NCBI RefSeq assembly: GCF_025150085.1
Contig: NZ_CP102280.1
Location: 15,001-79,000, forward strand
Source of the DNA: Dorea longicatena
GTDB taxonomy: Bacteria > Bacillota > Clostridia > Lachnospirales > Lachnospiraceae
Direction of reading: 5' to 3'
DNA: 64,000 bases
The translations under genes and the position numbers were made by a program. The notes beneath the pieces are model-generated. The model worked only from the letters and a program-made list of their open reading frames with translations, searched no databases and was not told the DNA's origin. Shown here piece by piece: positions 63,341 to 64,000 of this stretch; the first letter of the stretch is position 1; every line of letters starts with the position of its first letter.

Positions 63341-64000
63341 TTATGCCGGATCGGCCTCTAATTGAAAATGCATCGCCTTGTGTGTGACCGGATGTTTGAA
63401 ATCGAGCTTATAAGCACACAATCGGATTGTCTGCCATCCTTTATTGCCGGTAAGCTCCGGGTTATATTTTGTATCTCCGACGATCGGGCATCCAATGGAG
63501 GCAAGCTGCACACGGATCTGGTGATGACGTCCGGTGTCCAGATGAATCTCAAGTTCGGTCTCGTGACATTCCTGACTTTGCGAAGACAGAGAGACATCAA
63601 CAGAGGAAGAGCTGCCGGAAACAGTTGAAAACAACCGGCCATGGTCAGGAACCGTATCATAATGCAGCCGTGCAATCTTCGCTCCGTTTTCCTTTGCAGA
63701 ACAGATTCGGGAAGTGTTCGTCCGGGCATCTTTGACCATATAATCCTCGAGTGTTCCTTCTTCCTCGGAAGGCGCATTGGTGACAAGCGCGCGGTAATAT
63801 TTCCCGAATCCCTGATTCTGTAACTGCTTATTCAGATCTTTTGCAGCAGCCGGAGTCTTGGCAAAGACAAGGATTCCGGCAACGGGCTGGTCGAGTCTGT
63901 GGATGACGGCAAGGTAAGGCTCAGCAGAGCCAGGGGTTCTGGAACCAATGGATTTTGGTGCACCGGATTTTCCGGAAGTGCCGGAAGCTTTCGCCAGATG
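63341..64000 (-). CDS. RluA-family pseudouridine synthase, N-terminus beyond window
   Basis: 220 codons visible, open to the window end. Catalytic motif HRLDQPVAGILVFAKT (Asp nucleophile) is encoded at about 63875-63920, followed by KYYRALVTNAPSEEEGTLEDYM, and the family C-terminus LEIHLDTGRHHQIRVQLASIGCPIVGDTKY and FKHPVTHKAMHFQLE. The insert GTSGKSGAPKSIGSRTPGSAE before HRLD is longer than usual and low in complexity. Modifies uridines in rRNA or tRNA; target unknown. Confidence 0.92.
   Translation of the reverse strand, partial: HLAKASGTSGKSGAPKSIGSRTPGSAEPYLAVIHRLDQPVAGILVFAKTPAAAKDLNKQLQNQGFGKYYRALVTNAPSEEEGTLEDYMVKDARTNTSRICSAKENGAKIARLHYDTVPDHGRLFSTVSGSSSSVDVSLSSQSQECHETELEIHLDTGRHHQIRVQLASIGCPIVGDTKYNPELTGNKGWQTIRLCAYKLDFKHPVTHKAMHFQLEADPA

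Overview
The window looks like a chromosomal segment of a low-GC, endospore-lineage Firmicute, most likely a Lachnospiraceae gut anaerobe (Dorea / Coprococcus / Mediterraneibacter-like). This rests on gene content and style: spoVG, spmA, spmB and a Spo0A-type DNA-binding protein, a glgC-glgD pair, a PotC-PotD fusion, a Met T-box leader, tRNAs without encoded CCA, strong AGGAGG-type Shine-Dalgarno sites and many bidirectional hairpin terminators. No prophage or conjugative element is visible. The species call is inference.

Layout. 1-3.0 kb: 3' part of a 23S rRNA gene and seven tRNAs (Asp, Val, Tyr, Thr, fMet, Phe, Lys), with no 5S gene between them. 3.1-7.2 kb: a probable yybP-ykoY manganese riboswitch controlling a P2-type cation ATPase, then an AI-2E-family membrane protein. 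7.2-9.3 kb: spmA and spmB in divergent orientation and a two-TM acidic protein. 9.5-14.9 kb: a Wadjet/MksBEF-like operon jetA-jetB-jetC without jetD. 15-19.8 kb: an accessory island with three related 43-65 aa peptides, an AraC regulator, a Crp-like protein lacking its HTH, an IS200 remnant, a DUF4143 ATPase behind three phased 15-bp repeats, and a broken HTH-Uma2 gene. 19.8-31.3 kb: metallo-beta-lactamase-fold hydrolase, Cys-cluster protein, regulator plus potA-potB-potCD polyamine uptake operon, DUF885 peptidase, azlCD, aldo/keto reductase. 31.3-38.1 kb: T-box-metG, a helically phased DnaA-box-like array, tatD, rsmA, citrate synthase, alpha/beta hydrolase. 38.1-40 kb: scarred region with a GntR/PH deletion junction, a cupin gene bracketed by two copies of a covarying two-hairpin element, and a stand-alone Spo0A-C protein. 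40-47.2 kb: two-component system with a giant sensor, a methyltransferase and an 815-aa exported protein with a C39-like tail. 47.3-50.8 kb: queT with a structured leader, PPi-type phosphofructokinase, asnS. 50.9-55.4 kb: VanRS-like two-component system translationally joined to SbcD/YhaN-type repair genes. 55.5-60.3 kb: prs, dnaI-like helicase loader and dnaD behind three DnaA boxes, then murC. 60.5-64 kb: glgC-glgD, spoVG and the 3' part of an RluA-family pseudouridine synthase.

Connections. Replication control recurs: dnaD and the helicase loader are one unit preceded by three consensus DnaA boxes, and a second, denser DnaA-box-like array lies between metG and tatD. Three dispersed non-coding families also run through the window: a ~45-bp repeat (four copies), GGGACGGGG-type palindromes that act as terminators, and the two-hairpin element near the cupin gene. 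The best candidates for something undescribed are the small-peptide/regulator modules at 15.0-17.6 kb, the two-hairpin element at 38.6 and 39.3 kb, the phased 9-mer array at 33.9 kb and the jetD-less Wadjet locus. All functional statements are from reading the sequence; no database search was run.
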